Positions 1 through 7,433 of a stretch of 64,000 nucleotides of DNA are shown in pieces; within the stretch, counting starts at the first letter, position 1; each line of letters starts with the position of its first letter. The position numbers and the translations under genes are program-made. Origin of the DNA: Methanoregula sp. (GTDB lineage: Archaea > Halobacteriota > Methanomicrobia > Methanomicrobiales > Methanospirillaceae); the NCBI GenBank assembly GCA_030694985.1, contig JAUYTV010000025.1, forward strand, positions 17,140 to 81,139, in the 5' to 3' direction. The notes below the pieces were generated by a model. It saw only the letters and a program-made list of their open reading frames with translations, ran no database searches and had not been told where the DNA came from.

Positions 1-157
1 TTTCTGGCGGAATGGATCGGTGATAATGGAGGTCACAAGGATACCATTTGGGGCGGGGAATTTTATTAACGTTCGGACCATTGTGCACCGTGTTATGGCA
101 ATCCCACATCAACCGGTCATTGCCGGCCAGGACGGGTTAAAAAAAAGGATTAAAAAA
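1..157. other. Left edge, no supported gene
   Basis: This stretch lies downstream of the leftward eS1 gene. One plus-strand frame stays open from the edge to a stop near 169, but it has no recognisable motif. An A-rich run sits near 137-158. I cannot support a gene or a defined terminator here. Confidence 0.4.
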
Positions 158-763
158 TTAAGCAGTTGAGATCCGTGCTGCCACAGGCTCAACCTTGGAC
201 TTGATGATCTCGACCCTGCGGGTGGGGTAGATGATCTTGACTGCCTTGAAGAGATCCCTTGAGATCTCACCGGACACAATCACATTGACAAGCGTGGTTA
301 AGTCCCACGCGGATGCCTGTGCGGTGACTGCTTCTGTGATGATCTTGCGTATTGCGCATTCCTGCGAGATGTTTGCACGGGCAAACGTGTAGCAGCTGAT
401 GGTCAGATGGACTTTCTTGCCATCTTTTGTAACCAGCGGGACATGGCAGTCCACGCGGGAGCTGCGGCGCTTGACGAGCGAGCGGAGATAGTCCCTTGTC
501 ACATCGTGACCAACAAACTCGGTATAGGCCGAGTCGCCGGCTACGGAGTTGATCTTAAAGCTCATCTTCATGTGCTGCTTGGCGTAATCATTGGTGATCT
601 CGCCGAGCGTTGAGGTCATGATCCTGCCGATAACGTTATCAGCATCGTTTGAAATGGTATCGCCGATGAACACTTTCCCGAGGTTGTCGGGGGTGTGCAC
701 CCTGTACCAGCTCTTGGCTTTCCAGCCTTCTACTCTTCTTCCAACCTGTTTCTTCTTTGCCAT
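158..763 (-). CDS. rps3ae: Small ribosomal subunit protein eS1 (S3Ae)
   Basis: This encodes eS1, a 30S subunit protein of archaea and eukaryotes that bacteria lack in this form. The 201-residue product has the expected size and starts with the lysine-rich leader MAKKKQVGRRVEGWKAKSWY, typical of archaeal S3Ae. Internal segments such as VFIGDTI and GRIMTSTLGEITNDY fit the family. It is the last gene of a leftward cluster rps15-recJ-pcc1-rps3ae, with only 2 bp between pcc1 and its start. That tight spacing implies co-transcription with the translation and tRNA-modification genes upstream. The identification is firm. Confidence 0.95.
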   Translation of the reverse strand: MAKKKQVGRRVEGWKAKSWYRVHTPDNLGKVFIGDTISNDADNVIGRIMTSTLGEITNDYAKQHMKMSFKINSVAGDSAYTEFVGHDVTRDYLRSLVKRRSSRVDCHVPLVTKDGKKVHLTISCYTFARANISQECAIRKIITEAVTAQASAWDLTTLVNVIVSGEISRDLFKAVKIIYPTRRVEIIKSKVEPVAARISTA

Positions 764-765
764 AC

Positions 766-1008
766 TTACATCACCTGGTGATTGTTGTTGAGCGCGGATA
801 CGCAGTTTGCGTCTTCCGCTATTGCCAGATTCATCAGATAATCATCCACCGATGCAATGACCGACCGTATCTGTGTACCGGTGATCACCGTTGTTACCAT
901 ATCGCCGTTTGCAGTAGTGGTCATGTTGTGCATATTGTCCGGGGTTAATGCCGATGCAACAGCGCCAGCATTCCTGTGCCTTGTAGTGATCCTGCCTTTT
1001 ATCTGCAT
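766..1008 (-). CDS. pcc1: KEOPS complex subunit Pcc1
   Basis: This is a small protein of 80 residues of the Pcc1 family, the dimerisation subunit of the KEOPS complex that makes N6-threonylcarbamoyladenosine (t6A) at tRNA position 37. The recognisable parts are the N-terminal strand MQIKGRITTRHRNAGAVASAL and the central part TTTANGDMVTTVITG leading into the helix SVDDYLMNLAIAE. I chose the ATG at 1008 because it overlaps the TGA of the upstream nuclease gene (TGATG), a normal coupled junction. The longer reading from 1032 would add eight residues inside that gene. A TrmO-like enzyme that modifies t6A further lies nearby at 3042. Confidence 0.85.
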   Translation of the reverse strand: MQIKGRITTRHRNAGAVASALTPDNMHNMTTTANGDMVTTVITGTQIRSVIASVDDYLMNLAIAEDANCVSALNNNHQVM

Positions 1009-2225
1009 CAGGATGCCACCGCCTTGTGCCACGCCTTTGTGAACGCACCGATCTGATCGCAGGGGATGGTTGCACCTGCCCGTCGGTTGTGTCCGCCGCC
1101 ATGCCCGTTGTTTGCGAGTGCAAGGGTTTTAAGCAGGGGTCCGAGTTCATGTTCAACTCCGGCGGGACAGCGTGCCGATATCCGGCAGGTTTTTCCATCT
1201 CGTGCATAGACCAGCACCGGTTGTGCGTTTACCCTGTCGCGGGCAAAGACATCGGCCACATCGCTTGCGAGTGTGACATCTTTTACTTCAAAGACGCCCG
1301 GTGTCCCTTCTGCCGGGTGGGCAGAACGGATTGCATCGATCACGCCGACGCGGTGCTTTCGTGCAATCTCCCATGCCCGGTCAATGTCGTGAGACGACCG
1401 GAGGCAAATGGAAGCACCGAGATCACCGCGCCCGGCTTTACCACAGGCATCAATGATTGCGGTGAGTGCGTGGGCATCTTCGATCACTTCGCGCTGGAGG
1501 TGGTAGGTGTCGCCATAGATCGCATTCAGGCTGGTTTGCGTTGTGCCCGGTGCTGCTGAGATCACAACCTGCGAGAGCAGGTTTTCGAGCCGGACACCCT
1601 CAGTGCCAGCGGACTGGTTGATCTGCGTTGATACGAGTTCTTCGTTGCCGCTCACACCTTCAAGGTAGGGGCAGATCGCGGTATAGAACCGCTCGGTTAA
1701 GTCCCTGCCCGGCAGGGTGAGTCCCCGGTCCGGTACGATGATACCGTTGGTAATCGCCTCGTTGAAGATCTCAAGGTTCTTACCGGTCATCTCCTGTCCG
1801 TCACCGATAATGCCGGGAATCACAAGCCCGGCAAGGTCGCGGTTGTCTCCCATCTTCTGGGCGACAACGTACGCGGTGCCTGCTGCCGATAATTCGCGGT
1901 CGCCGTCAATACTGGCAAGTCGCGGGTTTGCATGGAACTCACCGTCAAATACCGGAAGGTGGTGATCCACCACGATTGAGTCGTGCGGAAGATCGGTCAT
2001 ACCTGCCCCGAGATCGCAGAGCAGGTAGGAATCGTCACCCGTTACGTCTTTGACAGTAATCTCCTGCCGGACGCGGAGCCGGAAACGAATCCCTGAACGC
2101 AGCATCGCGTGGCAGAGGATCGAGGCGGCGGCTATGCCGTCTGCATCATGGTGTGCGAACACCTCGATGAACTCCTGCCGGCGAATCTGTCCGGCCACGG
2201 TTTCTGCTGCGGTATCGAGTGACAT
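1008..2225 (-). CDS. DHH-family single-strand nuclease, RecJ-like (GAN type)
   Basis: This encodes a DHH/DHHA1 phosphoesterase of about 405 residues related to bacterial RecJ and to the archaeal GINS-associated nuclease. Visible motifs are HHDADGIAAASIL near the N-terminus (metal-binding Asp), the DHH signature in IVVDHHLPV, and a C-terminal DHHA1-type segment with GGGHNRRAGATI that binds nucleic acid. Archaeal members degrade single-stranded DNA or RNA and associate with replication or KEOPS-linked loci. The start at 2225 (MSLDTAAETV) is preferred because longer versions run into rps15. It overlaps pcc1 at its 3' end. Substrate preference cannot be read from the sequence. Confidence 0.88.
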   Translation of the reverse strand: MSLDTAAETVAGQIRRQEFIEVFAHHDADGIAAASILCHAMLRSGIRFRLRVRQEITVKDVTGDDSYLLCDLGAGMTDLPHDSIVVDHHLPVFDGEFHANPRLASIDGDRELSAAGTAYVVAQKMGDNRDLAGLVIPGIIGDGQEMTGKNLEIFNEAITNGIIVPDRGLTLPGRDLTERFYTAICPYLEGVSGNEELVSTQINQSAGTEGVRLENLLSQVVISAAPGTTQTSLNAIYGDTYHLQREVIEDAHALTAIIDACGKAGRGDLGASICLRSSHDIDRAWEIARKHRVGVIDAIRSAHPAEGTPGVFEVKDVTLASDVADVFARDRVNAQPVLVYARDGKTCRISARCPAGVEHELGPLLKTLALANNGHGGGHNRRAGATIPCDQIGAFTKAWHKAVAS

Positions 2226-2253
2226 GGGTGCGTGGATAATTATTCTTAATGGA

Positions 2254-2712
2254 TTATCTGGACAGCAGAATCTCTGCAGTCTCCGGCTTGTACACAAACT
2301 CTTTGGGGAGTTTCTTGCTTCCCGTGTAGTACTTCACGAGACGGCGTACTTTAGATTCTGTCAACTGAAGCTGCCGCTTGTTGTGCAGATCTTTCTTGTT
2401 CTCACTCAGGTGCTTGCGCAGACCGAGCGCCTTTATCATGAGGTCACGGAGATCTTCTGGAATCTCGGTTGCGACCTTGTTCTCTTTTAAGATATCCCCA
2501 AGACGCTTGCCGGTGGCAAGTTTAATATCGGGAACTCCATAGCTGTCCCTGAGGACCAGTCCAATTTTGCTGCTCGACGCGCCTTCCTTCCGAAGTTCAA
2601 GGATAACTTTTGTGATCCCTGCCACGTCCTTGTTGGACCATGTGGGAACATCCTTGCGGTAGGGGCGGACTGAGCATGACTTGCCTCTTCTTCGAGCATG
2701 CATTCGTGCCAT
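2254..2712 (-). CDS. rps15: Small ribosomal subunit protein uS15
   Basis: This encodes uS15, which binds the central domain of 16S rRNA. The 152-residue length and the basic N-terminal extension ([14 protein letters not shown]) are those of archaeal and eukaryotic S15/S13e, longer than the bacterial form. The core helices, including [19 protein letters not shown] and [10 protein letters not shown], are clear. A GGAGG ribosome binding site lies just upstream of the ATG. It heads the leftward cluster and has an unusually structured upstream stretch, described separately, which could be an autoregulatory leader. Confidence 0.95.
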   Translation of the reverse strand: MARMHARRRGKSCSVRPYRKDVPTWSNKDVAGITKVILELRKEGASSSKIGLVLRDSYGVPDIKLATGKRLGDILKENKVATEIPEDLRDLMIKALGLRKHLSENKKDLHNKRQLQLTESKVRRLVKYYTGSKKLPKEFVYKPETAEILLSR

Positions 2713-2737
2713 AGTGTAGCCTCCTTATAGACTAAAC

Positions 2738-2853
2738 GTAAGTCCAGAAAAGTACAGTTTATTTACTGACTCTCTGTAATCCCAAAGCCTTGTTTGAGGC
2801 CATGCGTTGTCGCACGTCGGACTTACATCTGCCAGCACATTGTTAAAAGTGCT
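2738..2853 (-). other. Structured upstream region of rps15, possible leader or small RNA
   Basis: Read on the minus strand, this stretch can fold as nested hairpins. An outer 8-bp stem joins GTAAGTCC (2819-2826) to GGACTTAC (2738-2745). Inside are CGTGCG/CGCATG with loop ACAA (2801-2816) and GCCT/AGGC (2787-2800). Just upstream lies AGCAC/GTGCT (2834-2853). A TATA-like TTATTATA sits 20-30 bp upstream of the whole structure. It could be the 5' leader of the rps15 mRNA or a separate small RNA. No named RNA family is recognised. Confidence 0.4.
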
Positions 2854-2873
2854 TACCATCATTCGATGTGAGG

Positions 2874-2881
2874 TATAATAA
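2874..2881 (-). promoter_or_regulatory. TATA-like box upstream of rps15 leader
   Basis: TTATTATA on the minus strand could start a transcript near 2850, ahead of the structured region. A second A/T-rich element (AGTAAATAAACTG, about 2756-2768) lies closer to rps15 and would instead place the start near 2735. The sequence alone cannot choose between them. Confidence 0.4.
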
Positions 2882-3041
2882 GTGTAACTGAGGGTCGCTG
2901 TCCCGGCTAACCTCATGGTTCAACGGTACTAAAAAACCAGATCCCCGCCATCCGGTTTAACCTTACACAGCGATACAGAACCGGGTGGCCGCAGATCACC
3001 TCACTAATCGTAAATACACCTTCTCCCCAATCTCTTCTCGC

Positions 3042-3461
3042 ATGACTTTCCCCCCCATAGAGATTCACCCGATAGGTTACGTTCGCTCCCCCTACAAAGA
3101 AAAGGGCGATGCACCACGACAGGGGCGCCTGTCAGATACCATATCTGAGATTGTGATTGATGAAAGATATCGCCCCGCTCTCTGGCAGATGGAGGGGAGG
3201 AAGCATCTCTGGGTTCTCTGCTGGTTCGACCGGGCGGACCGGACCGTGCTCCGGGCAATCCCGCCCGGGACATCTGCAGAGAAAGGTGTGTTTGCCATAC
3301 GGTCACCGGACCGCCCGAACCCCGTCTCGCTCTGTATGGTTGATCTGCTCGAAGTAAAAGACGGTGTCTTAAAAGTCCGGGGACTCGATGCGTTTGACGG
3401 GACACCGGTCATCGACATTAAAGTCTATTCGGCCGAGATTGACAGTGCCGGCAACCGCTGA
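3042..3461 (+). CDS. trmO: TrmO-like tRNA m6t6A37 methyltransferase
   Basis: This protein of about 139 residues belongs to the TrmO/YaeB (UPF0066) family, SAM-dependent enzymes that N6-methylate t6A at position 37 of certain threonine tRNAs. Typical motifs are IHPIGYVRSPYKEK at the start, GVFAIRSPDRPNPVSL in the middle and LDAFDGTPVIDIKVY near the end. The start at 3042 (MTFPPIEIHPIG) fits the family N-terminus; the longer version from 2985 adds a non-conserved extension. It lacks the C-terminal domain of the 235-residue E. coli enzyme, as expected for short archaeal forms. Its position near pcc1 fits a t6A theme, but it lies on the opposite strand. Function is by family only. Confidence 0.82.
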   Translation: MTFPPIEIHPIGYVRSPYKEKGDAPRQGRLSDTISEIVIDERYRPALWQMEGRKHLWVLCWFDRADRTVLRAIPPGTSAEKGVFAIRSPDRPNPVSLCMVDLLEVKDGVLKVRGLDAFDGTPVIDIKVYSAEIDSAGNR

Positions 3462-3506
3462 TCCCCTCATCCTTTTTTACCTCCCAAAGAGAACGGAATA
3501 CTACAG

Positions 3507-4244
3507 ATGGACAAGAACCCCCTTGAGACCTGTGGCGATGAATCCCCGATCCAGTTCCGGGACTGTTTCTCGGTCCGGTATATCCAGTCGGCCGCCCTTC
3601 TCTGCCAGCTCGCGTATGCAATTGAGCAGGAATACCGTGAGGTAAAAGAGATCTCTGCTGCTTTCCAGCTCCGGCACGAAGTCTTTGTCCTTAACTCAGT
3701 CCTGTCCACCGTCTCGTTCTTAGAATCCACAATCAATGAGCTCTATGCTGATGTCGCAGACGGGGCCTACTACTATGCGGATGAAAAACATGAAGCGCTC
3801 TTACGGTTGATTGGCGAGAAATGGAAGAACGAGAAGAACTTTGACCGTGCCCCGCTGCTATCAAAATACCAAAAGATCCTTCTCATCGCAGGAATGCCAT
3901 CATTTGATGAGGGTGACCAGGCATTTGCAAACCTGCGGATCCTTATTGAGATCCGCAACCACCTCATGCACTACACGCGGGAATGGGTGGTTCTCGGGGA
4001 TAGAGCTGCCCGTGATGCTGGTGAAGAAACAACCAGCGGGAAATTTGAAAAAATCCTCAGGCAGAAATTTGCCACAAACCCGTTCGCACTAAAAAACCAG
4101 CCATTCTTCCCCAATAAATGCTTAGGCCACGGGTGTGCCGAATGGGCAGTGGTCAACAGCCTGATCTTCACTGATGAGTTTTTCCGGAGGCTGGAACTGC
4201 CAGCGCCATACGAGGGTATCCGTGGTGAGATGAGGACGCGTTAA
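3507..4244 (+). CDS. Uncharacterised HEPN-like helical protein
   Basis: I do not recognise a named family for this 245-residue protein. It appears mostly helical and has no signal peptide or membrane segment. The notable motif is IEIRNHLMHYTRE near residue 155, which matches the R-x4-6-H pattern of HEPN domains, usually seen as RNxxxH. HEPN proteins are often metal-independent RNases in toxin-antitoxin, CRISPR or abortive-infection systems, or non-catalytic RNA-binding helices. No nucleotidyltransferase (MNT) partner lies beside it, so a canonical toxin pair is not evident. It is 45 bp downstream of trmO and separated by a promoter gap from the next gene. The HEPN assignment is an inference from one motif. 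Confidence 0.55.
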   Translation: MDKNPLETCGDESPIQFRDCFSVRYIQSAALLCQLAYAIEQEYREVKEISAAFQLRHEVFVLNSVLSTVSFLESTINELYADVADGAYYYADEKHEALLRLIGEKWKNEKNFDRAPLLSKYQKILLIAGMPSFDEGDQAFANLRILIEIRNHLMHYTREWVVLGDRAARDAGEETTSGKFEKILRQKFATNPFALKNQPFFPNKCLGHGCAEWAVVNSLIFTDEFFRRLELPAPYEGIRGEMRTR

Positions 4245-4340
4245 AGAAAAAAGCGGTACCCTTGGAAACATGGACCGTTATTCAAAGTCCCTGACAGATA
4301 TCTTTTACTCGATGTAAGGTATAAATTACATACACAGCCT

Positions 4341-4814
4341 ATGAAGCAGAACTCATTTTATATCCTGACCGGTCTCGTAGTGACGGCACTTGTTGGTATC
4401 TTCTGGCTATCGCTGGAGTGGAACAACGCGCTCCCGATACAGATCGGATTTATTATCGGCGTTATCATCCTGTACATGGCCCGGAGCAGGGTTGTGGGGA
4501 TCATCGCAGACGAGCGCTCGATCGCCATCTCCCGGAAAGCCGCTTTCCATACTCTTGAGATATTATGGGTGGTCTTTTTCACTTTCAGTCTTGGGTTTAT
4601 CGTCTGGACCAGCAGCAAATTTTTCGGCCTTGAACGGACTCCGACTTTCCGGTATATGCGCGAGCACAACCCCATGGATATGGTGTTTGGCCGGCCATTC
4701 CTGAACCCCGGCTTTATCCAACTCCTCTTCCTGTGCATGATCATCTTCCTCTATGTCGGCTTTAAGTTCTATTACGAGCGGAAGTACGGCGGGGAGGATA
4801 CAGATGAAGAATAG
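4341..4814 (+). CDS. DUF2178-type membrane protein
   Basis: This 157-residue protein has four predicted membrane segments: residues about 7-24, 32-50, 75-97 and 125-147. The cytosolic loop between the second and third contains ADERSIAISRKAA, a pattern typical of DUF2178 proteins. In many archaea such proteins are encoded directly before a small XRE-type regulator, as here, where the two reading frames overlap by 11 bp. The pair may sense a membrane state and pass it to transcription, but no ligand is known. A TATA-like GGTATAAAT lies at 4319-4327, very close to the ATG, suggesting an almost leaderless transcript. Confidence 0.75.
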   Translation: MKQNSFYILTGLVVTALVGIFWLSLEWNNALPIQIGFIIGVIILYMARSRVVGIIADERSIAISRKAAFHTLEILWVVFFTFSLGFIVWTSSKFFGLERTPTFRYMREHNPMDMVFGRPFLNPGFIQLLFLCMIIFLYVGFKFYYERKYGGEDTDEE

Positions 4815-5010
4815 CATCAAGGTGTTCCGTGCAAAGGCAAATATCACGCAGGAGCAGCTGGCAACAGCCCTCGGGGTGTACCGCCAGACCATCATCGCGA
4901 TAGAAAAAAGCAAGTATGTCCCGTCCCTTACCCTCGCGTTCAAGATTGCACGGCATTTTAACGTGAATGTCGAAGAGATCTTCGAATGCGAAGAATCAGA
5001 TCTAAAATAA
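4804..5010 (+). CDS. XRE-family (Cro/CI-type) transcriptional regulator
   Basis: This 68-residue protein is a single helix-turn-helix domain: KVFRAKANITQEQLATALGV, then YRQTIIAIEKSKYVPSL as turn and recognition helix, then the closing helices FKIARHFNVNVEEIFE. It matches the small YozG/Xre-like regulators that accompany DUF2178 membrane proteins. The start at 4804 (MKNSIKVFR) overlaps the end of the DUF2178 gene, implying translational coupling. A repeated 30-bp AT-rich element lies 62 bp beyond its stop and again at 5971, upstream of two exported-protein units. That makes this regulator a candidate for binding there, though nothing in the sequence proves it. Confidence 0.85.
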   Translation: MKNSIKVFRAKANITQEQLATALGVYRQTIIAIEKSKYVPSLTLAFKIARHFNVNVEEIFECEESDLK

Positions 5011-5071
5011 TTCCCACTCTTACAACTCTCCGTTTTTACCGGTTTCTGGAACAATGTATTTTTAATAATAC

Positions 5072-5101
5072 AAAAAGTAACTTTTAAATTACATTAAGTA
5101 A
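5072..5101 (+). promoter_or_regulatory. 30-bp shared promoter element, copy 1
   Basis: The element begins AAAAAGTAACTT and ends ATTACATTAAGTAA; the central CTTTTAAATT serves as a TATA-like box. It is identical at 29 of 30 positions to copy 2 at 5971-6000. Just downstream, ATAAGTTACGTAA supplies the reverse complement of GTAACTT, giving an inverted GTAACTT...AAGTTAC arrangement typical of an operator. It precedes the secreted repeat protein by about 75 bp. Confidence 0.6.
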
Positions 5102-5177
5102 TACATAAGTTACGTAAGCGGTGACCTGCATATGATAAAAAATATGCAGCACCCCGCTTCAATGATGGAGAAATACC

Positions 5178-5693
5178 ATGAAAACACCAAAACTGTATTT
5201 CGGCGCTCTTGCGCTATTCTGTACCGTCGCGCTGGTTATCGGCACTGCGGGTGCAGCAGCGGGATCAGGCTCTGATAGTAGCTTTTTCGGCAACAAGGCC
5301 GCACATGGAGGAGGACCGGTAAAAATGCTCGACCGTCTCGAAGAGCGAGGTATTGATGTATCCGCTATCCGTGCGGCTGTTGTGAGTGGAGATATGAACA
5401 CCGTCCACACTCTTATGCAGCAGTTCATGGAAACGCACAGGGATCTCATGCCCGGCCGGAATGCAACCGGAAGGGATAACCGAGGCTCCGGATCCGGCAT
5501 GATGGAAAACCGTCTTGCCAAACTTGAAGCAAAAGGGTATGATGTATCCGCTATCCGTGCGGCTGTTGTGAGTGGAGACATGGACACCGTCCACACTCTT
5601 ATGCAGCAGTTCATGGAAGCGCATAAAGACGAGCTTCCCCAGCCCGGGTCCGGTCGTAACCGTAATCAGTTAAGAAGTGTCGCCAAAATCTGA
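5178..5693 (+). CDS. Secreted protein with two duplicated helical repeats
   Basis: I do not recognise a named family for this 171-residue protein. It starts with a clear signal peptide (MKTPKLYFGALALFCTVALV then IGTAGAAAG). The mature part holds two copies of a unit of about 27 residues, DVSAIRAAVVSGDMNTVHTL followed by MQQFME, starting near residues 60 and 122 and 62 residues apart. The linker and tail are rich in Gly, Ser, Asn and Arg. The DNA repeats are nearly identical, so the duplication is recent or maintained by gene conversion. It stands alone behind the 30-bp promoter element also used by the operon at 6151, suggesting shared control. A role at the cell surface is inferred only from export. 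Confidence 0.75.
   Translation: MKTPKLYFGALALFCTVALVIGTAGAAAGSGSDSSFFGNKAAHGGGPVKMLDRLEERGIDVSAIRAAVVSGDMNTVHTLMQQFMETHRDLMPGRNATGRDNRGSGSGMMENRLAKLEAKGYDVSAIRAAVVSGDMDTVHTLMQQFMEAHKDELPQPGSGRNRNQLRSVAKI
5355..5437 (+). repeat. 83-bp intragenic repeat, copy 1
   Basis: This copy starts GATGTATCCGCTATCCGTG and matches copy 2 at 80 of 83 positions by eye. It encodes the DVSAIRAAVVSGDM unit of the secreted protein. Confidence 0.9.
5541..5623 (+). repeat. 83-bp intragenic repeat, copy 2
   Basis: Second copy, offset by exactly 186 bp (62 codons), so the reading frame is kept. Synonymous positions are conserved as well, while flanking codons differ. Confidence 0.9.
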
Positions 5694-5970
5694 TACAGAC
5701 CGGATTTCTGCACACCCGGGGGAAGACTCCTTCTTGGAAAGAGGGGGGAAACTTACACACCGGCGCCCCCCCCATTCAGAAAAATTTTCCAGATTTCTCC
5801 ATACTTAAAAATACTTGATTCAGGTGTCCTGCCAGAAAAAATCCATTATTCCTACTAATGGGAAACAACTGGAAAATCACCCAATTATCTTATGAGGACC
5901 CGGTACTGTCAAAGAAACATTTATCGTATTGTCGGAAAGCATCCCAGTTCGGATCTCTCATTTATCTTAA
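5694..5970. other. Gene-free stretch between secreted protein and CARDB operon
   Basis: It contains G- and C-rich runs near 5716-5775 followed by AT-rich sequence. No open frame with recognisable content and no clear hairpin terminator were seen. The functional part appears to be the promoter element at 5971. Confidence 0.4.
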
Positions 5971-6000
5971 AAAAAGTAACTTATAAATTACATTAAGTAA
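5971..6000 (+). promoter_or_regulatory. 30-bp shared promoter element, copy 2
   Basis: It is identical to copy 1 at 5072 except for one A/T change in the TATA-like core, which here reads CTTATAAATTA. It is followed by GAGTTAAATTACATAATT, a looser echo of the same half-sites. It lies 150 bp upstream of the CARDB/ABC operon start at 6151. Confidence 0.6.
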
Positions 6001-6150
6001 GAGTTAAATTACATAATTATTGCAAAGAGCCCCCTTTAAAGACCATACGTATCTGAACCCTTTAAAAAAAATCGGCAGAGAAAAAAAGGCAGTCGCACTA
6101 AAAAAGTGCGGAATCCTGCAAATTATTTATCCGCGAACAATGGAGAGAAC

Positions 6151-7422
6151 ATGAAGAAAAATTCCGCAATAATCAGCATATTTCTGGGGTTGCTGCTGTT
6201 ATCAGTAATACCCGTTGTAAGTGCCGCTTCAAATACATCGATGTTGTATGTATCTTCAGTCACCATGGACCCGGCGGTTCTTTATCCTTTTGAGCAGGGT
6301 ACAATTTCAATAACACTGGGGAACTCAGGAACCGCATCAATCGGACTTTCAAATCCAAACATCTTCAGCGAGAGTGTCGTTGTTGTCGGTAAGGATACCT
6401 GGAGGACGACTAGCTATATCTCATCCGGCTCCACGATAACGTATTCGTTCCTTGTTACTGCGTCTCCGCCCGATGGCAAGCATTTCGGCATTTTCTCGGT
6501 AGAGACAAAAGGTGCCGAGGTTTTCCATTACCCGCTCCTTATCAAGGTGGATCCAACAAATATCAAGGCGAGCATCTCCGATGCACCCCAGGTATTTCCT
6601 CTTGCTATAGAAAAAACAGTCAACCTGAGTATTATCAATCCCCGTGATGGACAGATTGATAATATCCATATCACAGCATCCGGCAGTGGGATTAAAGTCA
6701 GCCCGGCAGAAAAATATCTCAGTTCACTCGCTGCACAAAGTTCTGTAGAGATTCCTTTTACGGTGACTCCCAGCCAGACCACAAATCTGGTCTTCAATAT
6801 CAGTTACCAGAGCGGGGATTCCGATCACTCAACAGATGTAATCCTTCCAGTTATCATAGGAAACGACAAGACTGCAGCAGTACCGATTGTCAATAATGTT
6901 GTCCTGACCCCCAAAGGTTCCTACTACAGCATGACCGGAGATATCACCAACACCGGAATCACTGATGCCAAAGGTCTTACAGTCACGGTTGGCCCCCCTG
7001 CACAGGCAATGGGAACGTATGCTGAATATGCGATTGGCAGCCTTTCCTCCGATGATGCCGGGAGTTTTGAAGTGACATTCGCCTGTCAGGATCTCACTTC
7101 CGTACCCCTTGTAATGCGCTGGAAAGATGCAGTGGGAAATGATTACAGTGTCACCAAAAAACTCAATCTCGGATCTGATTTAGGCACTGGCGGTAACAGC
7201 TCCGCATCGAGGACCTCAGGAAGTACCAGTGTGGGTGCAGGTGGAACCGGGGGTGTCGGCAGGACCGGTGGCAACATAGCTGGAGCCAGCCTCTTTTCCG
7301 GCAGCAGAGGTGGCGGGATCAGCTCATTCTACCCGGTGATTGCGGCGGGAATCATCGTTGTGGCAGGTATCGTGCTGTATATCAAACGCAAGTGGCTCTT
7401 TGCAAAATTCAGGAAACATTGA
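6151..7422 (+). CDS. CARDB-like surface protein of an ABC export operon
   Basis: This protein of 423 residues has an N-terminal signal peptide (MKKNSAIISIFLGLLLLSVI), a beta-rich ectodomain of about 320 residues resembling CARDB/COG1361 S-layer-like repeats, a Gly/Ser/Thr-rich linker (near residues 345-385) and a C-terminal membrane helix (IAAGIIVVAGIVLYI) followed by basic residues. It should be anchored outside the membrane. The start at 6151 is chosen for the GGAGA site upstream and the signal peptide; a longer frame from 6106 adds hydrophilic residues. It is followed after 11 bp by an ABC ATPase and permease, so it is probably the extracellular partner of that MacB-like system. A paralogous set lies at 33493. 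Confidence 0.75.
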   Translation: MKKNSAIISIFLGLLLLSVIPVVSAASNTSMLYVSSVTMDPAVLYPFEQGTISITLGNSGTASIGLSNPNIFSESVVVVGKDTWRTTSYISSGSTITYSFLVTASPPDGKHFGIFSVETKGAEVFHYPLLIKVDPTNIKASISDAPQVFPLAIEKTVNLSIINPRDGQIDNIHITASGSGIKVSPAEKYLSSLAAQSSVEIPFTVTPSQTTNLVFNISYQSGDSDHSTDVILPVIIGNDKTAAVPIVNNVVLTPKGSYYSMTGDITNTGITDAKGLTVTVGPPAQAMGTYAEYAIGSLSSDDAGSFEVTFACQDLTSVPLVMRWKDAVGNDYSVTKKLNLGSDLGTGGNSSASRTSGSTSVGAGGTGGVGRTGGNIAGASLFSGSRGGGISSFYPVIAAGIIVVAGIVLYIKRKWLFAKFRKH

Positions 7423-7433
7423 GGGGATCATCT

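Noticed and set aside
1..169. C-terminal end of a plus-strand gene at the left edge
   Set aside because: One frame is open, but the 55 codons show no motif and overlap the eS1 stop region; the evidence is too thin.
1026..1559. Plus-strand frame of 177 codons within the RecJ-like gene
   Set aside because: It is Cys-rich antisense translation of a well-supported DHH protein.
2885..2945. tRNA in the gap upstream of trmO
   Set aside because: A T-arm-like GGTTCAA is present, but no acceptor stem or anticodon arm can be drawn around it.
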